Below are positions 60,237 to 64,000 of a stretch of DNA of 64,000 bases, piece by piece. Position numbers and translations under genes: made by a program. Location of the stretch: NCBI RefSeq assembly GCF_019800665.1, contig NZ_JAHVKO010000004.1:124001-188000 (forward strand), written 5' to 3'. Numbering within the stretch: the stretch's first letter is position 1; each line of letters starts with the position of its first letter. The notes beneath the pieces are model-generated. The model ran no database searches and was not told where the DNA came from. It saw only the letters and a list, made by a program, of their open reading frames with translations. This DNA comes from Microbulbifer agarilyticus (GTDB taxonomy: Bacteria > Pseudomonadota > Gammaproteobacteria > Pseudomonadales > Cellvibrionaceae).

Positions 60237-61391
60237 TTACTTATTCTTGAAATTGAGAACGTCAATGGGCTGCACGGTGTCGCCCATATTGTTGCCGAAG
60301 GCACTGCGCTGATAGGTGATGACCGCGGCCAGATCCACTTCACTCAGCTGTGCGCCAAACGCCTGCATTGCCGGGTTGCTCGGCGAGCCATCCACGACCA
60401 TGCTCATGTGGGCGTCCATCGGACCGGTGGCAATTGCAGAACCGGCAATGGCCGGGAAGGTACCGGGAATGCCCTCACCCTTGGCCTGGTGGCAGGCGAC
60501 ACAAGCACTTTTGTAGATCTCCTCGCCGCGGGCGTAGAGCTCGTCAAACGTGAAGGTTTTATTGGTGAGTTCTTTGATGCGCGCAGCGGCCGCCGCGCGG
60601 TCGCTCAACCAGGAATGGTATTCGTCTTCCGGCACCGCCTTGACCACAATGGGCATAAAGCCGTGGTCCTTACCGCACAGCTCCGCACACTGACCGCGGT
60701 AAATGCCGGGCTCTTCAATACGGGTCCAGGATTCATTCACAAAACCGGGAATCGCATCTTTCTTCACTGCCAGATCGGGCACCCACCACGCGTGGATTAC
60801 GTCATTCGCCGTAATCAGGAAGCGGATTTTCTTATTGATTGGCACTACCAGCGGCTCATCCACCTCGAGCAGGTAATTGGCTGCCTTTGGCTGCTGGTTA
60901 TTGATTTGCGATTGCGGGGTGGAGAGATTGGAGAAGAACGAAACATCGGAACCCATGTAGTCGTATTTCCACTTCCACTGGTAGCCGGTGATCATGATGT
61001 CCAGATCGGCTTCCTTGGTGTCGTAGATATCGTAGAGGGTTTTGGTGGCGGGAATCGCCATGCCGATGAGGATCAGGGTGGGGACGATTGTCCAGGCCAG
61101 CTCCACCAATGTGCTCTCGTGAAACTGTGCGGCCTCGTACCCCTTGCTCTTGCGGTGACGCCACATGCTGTAAAACATCACACCGAATACCACCACGCCG
61201 ATCGCCACACAGATCCAGAAGATCAGCATGTGCAAATCGTAAGTGGTACGGGATACTTCGGTTACCCCTTGGGTCATATTGACCCCCCAGCGTGCCGCAC
61301 CCTCCTCCGCATTCTGCGCAGTTTCCTGTGCAAGAACACCGGGTGCAATCGTCGCTAGGGTCAGGAAGGCGAACAGCCGTTTTATGCCCAT
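60237..61391 (-). CDS. coxB: cytochrome c oxidase subunit II with fused cytochrome c
   Basis: I start at 61391 (MGIKRLFAFLTLATIAPGVL) because AGG sits too near the ATG at 61397. The 384-residue protein has a signal peptide, two helices, then the cupredoxin domain with the CuA ligands: VIHAWWVPDLAVKKDAIPG and GQCAELCGKDHGFMPIVV. A C-terminal extension of about 100 residues carries a haem c site CVACHQAKGEGIPGTFPAIA. So this is a caa3-like enzyme with its own electron-entry cytochrome. First gene of the minus-strand oxidase operon. Confidence 0.97.
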   Translation of the reverse strand: MGIKRLFAFLTLATIAPGVLAQETAQNAEEGAARWGVNMTQGVTEVSRTTYDLHMLIFWICVAIGVVVFGVMFYSMWRHRKSKGYEAAQFHESTLVELAWTIVPTLILIGMAIPATKTLYDIYDTKEADLDIMITGYQWKWKYDYMGSDVSFFSNLSTPQSQINNQQPKAANYLLEVDEPLVVPINKKIRFLITANDVIHAWWVPDLAVKKDAIPGFVNESWTRIEEPGIYRGQCAELCGKDHGFMPIVVKAVPEDEYHSWLSDRAAAAARIKELTNKTFTFDELYARGEEIYKSACVACHQAKGEGIPGTFPAIAGSAIATGPMDAHMSMVVDGSPSNPAMQAFGAQLSEVDLAAVITYQRSAFGNNMGDTVQPIDVLNFKNK

Positions 61392-61816
61392 CAACATCGC
61401 CTGCAGATCTCCATGTTTGTTATTCTCGCGAGTCGCTCACGGCGGTCGCACGGCAACGAATCCGGCGCACGAGCAAATACCCGAGCGAGATCGCGGCGCG
61501 AAAAACCACAAATAAGCAAAACCCGTAAACAGCGGCTGGCTGTTCGGAGGACTGGAGTCTGCCCCGACCACGAGATCGGGAACACATCCACACATTAAGA
61601 ATGTGGACACGCTGTAGTAAACCAAGACTACATACACTGTTCGCACACCGGGCGATGACCTCGACTGCGCGATACTGCCGTCAGTGCAACTTGTTATTTT
61701 TACTTCAGATGTCGTCGCCCGGAAGGTACAACCAACAACCTGTGTCTTTTTGTCGCATCTAGCGTGTTCAACAGAAACACATCGCCAGAAGAAAGTCAAT
61801 TAAACCGCCAACTTAC
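61392..61816. promoter_or_regulatory. divergent control region between coxB and the MATE exporter
   Basis: About 425 bp without a gene. It contains a long inverted repeat at 61648-61722, a CACATT-aag-AATGTG palindrome (61591-61605) and a CCCGA/TCGGG hairpin (about 61563-61580). Promoters for coxB and the exporter should lie here; no clear -35/-10 pair was found on either strand. Confidence 0.5.
61648..61722. repeat. long inverted repeat upstream of the oxidase operon
   Basis: CCGGGCGATGAC (61648-61659) and GTCGTCGCCCGG (61711-61722) pair over 12 bp with one G-U, around a 51-base loop. Confidence 0.5.
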
Positions 61817-63175
61817 ATGAAAAATTCATCGGCGCAGACGAGCGTTACCAGGCGCCGCCAACAGGCCCCTTACCTGCGGGTCTGGCACCTCGCCTGGCCC
61901 ATGATCTTGAGCAACATTACGGTGCCATTGTTGGGTGCTGTGGATACGGCTGTGCTCGGTCACCTGCCCAGCCCGGAATACCTTTCCGGGGTCGCCATCG
62001 GCGCCAGCGTGATTTCCATGTTGCTGTGGGCATTCGGCTTTTTGCGTATGGGCACCACCAGCCTGGTGGCGCGCTCCAGTGACAGCGGGGCGTCGTGGCT
62101 ACTGCGCGCGCTGGGACTGGCGTTTGTGCTCGGCATCCTGCTGTTGCTACTGGCCTCGCCGCTGCTGCCACTGGTGACCCAATGGATGAATGCGAGTGCC
62201 GAGGCAACACCGCACGCACGGGACTACCTGCAAATCCGTTTACTCAGCGCCCCCATTGCGCTTGCCAACTTTGCCCTGCTGGGATTTTTTATTGGCCGTC
62301 AGGATAGCCGCGCGCCACTGGCGATTCTGGTCACCGCCAACCTGCTGAACATTGTGCTGGACCTGGTATTGATTCTCGGCCTCGGCATGGGCGCCCGCGG
62401 CGCGGCCTGGGCATCGGTGTGTGCGGATCTGTGCAGCTTCGGCATGGGCTGGTGGCTGCTGCATTTGCGGCATCGCGACACGCCCCGGGAAATGGCGCAG
62501 GTATTGCGCAATACAGCCTTCTGGCCGTGGCAAAACATTGCGCCGTGGTTGGAATTATTGCGGATTAACAGCGACCTGTTCGTACGTACCTGCCTGTTGT
62601 TATTTACCCTGACATTTTTCACCGCACAGGGTGCGGCGCAAGGGGATACGGTACTTGCAGCCAACGCGATCCTGCTGCAGCTACTAATGATGACTTCCTA
62701 CGCGCTGGACGGATTCGCCCACGCCACCGAATCCCTAGTGGGGCAGTCCGTAGCCAGGAAATCGATGGCCCAGTTCCGCCGCACCAATCGCGCGGCAGGC
62801 GGCCTGGCGCTGGTTACCGCCGTTGTGATTACCGCGATACTTGTGAGCGGAAAATTCTGGATACTGCCGCTTTTTACCAATATCCCCGAAGTGCTGTCGG
62901 CAGCAAACGCATACTACCCGTGGCTGTGTGCACTGCCACTGGTGGCCGTGTGGAGCTATCAACTGGACGGGGTTTTCATCGGCGCAGGCAAGAGTCGGCA
63001 GATGCGTGACACCATGTTCATCGCTACCGTAATTGTTTTTCTGCCATGCTGGTGGCTTACACGCCAGCTGGATAACACTGGCATCTGGTTCAGCCTTTTT
63101 TTGTGGTTTGTCGCACGCTCTATCGGATTGATGGTCTACTTTTATAACTACACTAAAAAGAATTATTGGCTGTAA
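61817..63175 (+). CDS. MATE-family efflux transporter (DinF-like)
   Basis: A 452-residue protein with twelve helices in two related halves. LRVWHLAWPMILSNITVPLL GAVDT-type start (LGAVDTAVLGHLPSPEYLSG) and DGFAHATESLVGQSVARK near residue 295 are marks of the DinF branch of MATE exporters. It exports drugs, metabolites or oxidised lipids using a proton or sodium gradient. Divergent from coxB, with no obvious functional tie to it. Substrate unknown. Confidence 0.9.
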   Translation: MKNSSAQTSVTRRRQQAPYLRVWHLAWPMILSNITVPLLGAVDTAVLGHLPSPEYLSGVAIGASVISMLLWAFGFLRMGTTSLVARSSDSGASWLLRALGLAFVLGILLLLLASPLLPLVTQWMNASAEATPHARDYLQIRLLSAPIALANFALLGFFIGRQDSRAPLAILVTANLLNIVLDLVLILGLGMGARGAAWASVCADLCSFGMGWWLLHLRHRDTPREMAQVLRNTAFWPWQNIAPWLELLRINSDLFVRTCLLLFTLTFFTAQGAAQGDTVLAANAILLQLLMMTSYALDGFAHATESLVGQSVARKSMAQFRRTNRAAGGLALVTAVVITAILVSGKFWILPLFTNIPEVLSAANAYYPWLCALPLVAVWSYQLDGVFIGAGKSRQMRDTMFIATVIVFLPCWWLTRQLDNTGIWFSLFLWFVARSIGLMVYFYNYTKKNYWL

Positions 63176-63293
63176 TTGGAGCTACGGTACGGATTCCTCA
63201 TCCTTCGTTAGGCAGTCTTGTTGCGCACATTTTGTTTGCTCTATTTCTGGAGCAGTTCTGGACCTAAAAGTCCCGGGGAAATAGGCGAACAAT

Positions 63294-63326
63294 GAAACGA
63301 GGACGCGGTTTCACCGTTTTCGTTTC
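63294..63326 (+). promoter_or_regulatory. hairpin over the translation start of the last gene
   Basis: GAAACGA (63294-63300) pairs with TCGTTTC (63320-63326), and CGGT (63306-63309) with ACCG (63313-63316). The stem ends five bases before the ATG at 63332, where the ribosome binding site should be. No clear Shine-Dalgarno is visible. Confidence 0.4.
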
Positions 63327-63331
63327 GACGT

Positions 63332-63991
63332 ATGTCTGACCATTATGAACTGATCCAGCAGTGCATTGAGCGTGCCGTTACCGCAGAGCAGGCCCGAAGC
63401 CGCTTTCGCCACTCGCTGCACAAAACTCTGCGCAACCTGCATCGCAGTATCCACTTGCCCGAGCGAGACGCACCACTCCACCTCACCTGTTTTGTGATCC
63501 GCTATATCCAGGTTATTCCTGCCTGGCTAAAGCGTCTGGAAGCGCTGTGTGATGCCGGCGGCATGGACTTCCATCCGGTGCAGGAGCTGATTGCGCACAG
63601 TTTTAGTGAAATTCCCGAACGACAGCCTGAACAGCATGGGCTCGGCTCTATTCTCGACGAGGCGTATCTGGCACATCGCATCATGGAAGAGATCAACGAT
63701 GTGTTGCAGCCGGTATGCGGCACGCCGCTACTGCCGATGGATCCGATGGTGGCCAATCTGGTGGTACGTGAGTTGCTGGGGGAGAGTCTGGCGTGCCAGC
63801 TGGATGGACTCGCCGATATTTTGTTACAGCGCTTCGAGCCAGCGGAGCTCGACCCGGAACATCTGATATCGATGATTTTGTATAAGCAGCGCTTCGACGA
63901 TGTGCCCGGTCAATGGCCGGATTTCGCCCAGCACATGCAAATAGAATTGCGTGGCCCGTCAATTAATCGCCAGGTGGATTTATCCCACTAG
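63332..63991 (+). CDS. uncharacterised protein, 219 residues
   Basis: Begins MSDHYELIQQCIERAVTAEQ and is soluble, largely alpha-helical, without signal peptide or membrane helix. Conserved-looking stretches are HLTCFVIRYIQVIPAWLKRL, GSILDEAYLAHRIMEEINDV and PMDPMVANLVVRELLGESLA. I do not recognise a family, and no catalytic motif is visible. It is 156 bp after the exporter gene on the same strand. Low pI and codon use fit a real gene. A hairpin covers its translation start. Confidence 0.6.
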   Translation: MSDHYELIQQCIERAVTAEQARSRFRHSLHKTLRNLHRSIHLPERDAPLHLTCFVIRYIQVIPAWLKRLEALCDAGGMDFHPVQELIAHSFSEIPERQPEQHGLGSILDEAYLAHRIMEEINDVLQPVCGTPLLPMDPMVANLVVRELLGESLACQLDGLADILLQRFEPAELDPEHLISMILYKQRFDDVPGQWPDFAQHMQIELRGPSINRQVDLSH

Positions 63992-64000
63992 TTTTCCCGG

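Noticed and set aside
1..63999. tRNA, rRNA, insertion sequence, prophage or CRISPR loci
   Set aside because: No TTCGAATC-type arms, transposase motifs or spaced repeats were seen by eye; a dedicated scan could still find a divergent case.

Overview
The window looks like a chromosomal piece of a marine, polysaccharide-degrading gammaproteobacterium of the Cellvibrionales, most like Microbulbifer or Saccharophagus. This is inferred from three things. It has secreted and lipid-anchored alginate lyases with long poly-serine linkers, TonB receptors paired with an alginate catabolic operon, and two blocks whose gene order matches what I recall from Pseudomonas aeruginosa. These blocks are dsbA, cytochrome c4, engB, polA, znu and the cytochrome c oxidase cluster coxB to senC. 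No tRNA, rRNA, CRISPR array, insertion sequence or phage gene was seen.

Left end (1-9373, minus strand): nine tightly packed or overlapping genes for a cell-surface or exported polysaccharide. They comprise two GT4, three GT2 and one GT26/WecG-type glycosyltransferases, an O-antigen ligase/polymerase-like membrane protein and two sulfotransferases, so the polymer is probably sulfated. The first gene runs off the left edge. Base composition is visibly more A+T-rich than the rest. About 730 bp without a convincing gene follows (9374-10106), with palindromes and one 24-codon ORF.

Middle left (10107-13060): fpr (ferredoxin-NADP reductase) divergent from a LysR regulator of FinR type, then a FadR/GntR regulator that probably controls the next block.

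Alginate block (13111-31454): a TonB receptor (minus) divergent from the operon PL6 lyase, PL17 oligoalginate lyase, kdgF, MFS transporter, DEH reductase and kdgK. A second TonB receptor and two PL7 lyases follow, one secreted with two binding modules and one a lipoprotein. Together they cut alginate outside the cell, import oligomers, finish cleavage to the monomer, linearise, reduce and phosphorylate it to KDPG. The KDPG aldolase is not in the window. All three main promoters carry ACCAAT/ATTGGT half-sites, in two cases fused to the -35 box.

Middle right (31500-43681, mostly minus): an M13 peptidase lipoprotein, two small lipoproteins, an M28 peptidase, an MBL-like protein, an ACT-domain protein, two paralogous exported proteins of unknown role, a membrane-anchored c-type haem protein, DsbA with a lipobox, cytochrome c4 and EngB.

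43682-44412 lies between engB and polA and holds a string of hairpins ending in a terminator, a strong candidate small RNA. polA, an acidic exported protein and the zinc-uptake genes znuA / znuCB follow. Then come three very small membrane proteins and a CPBP protease.

Right end (52414-61391): a complete cytochrome c oxidase locus (coxB with fused cytochrome c, coxA, ctaG, coxC, SURF1, ctaA, ctaB, SCO). A MATE exporter and an unrecognised protein close the window.
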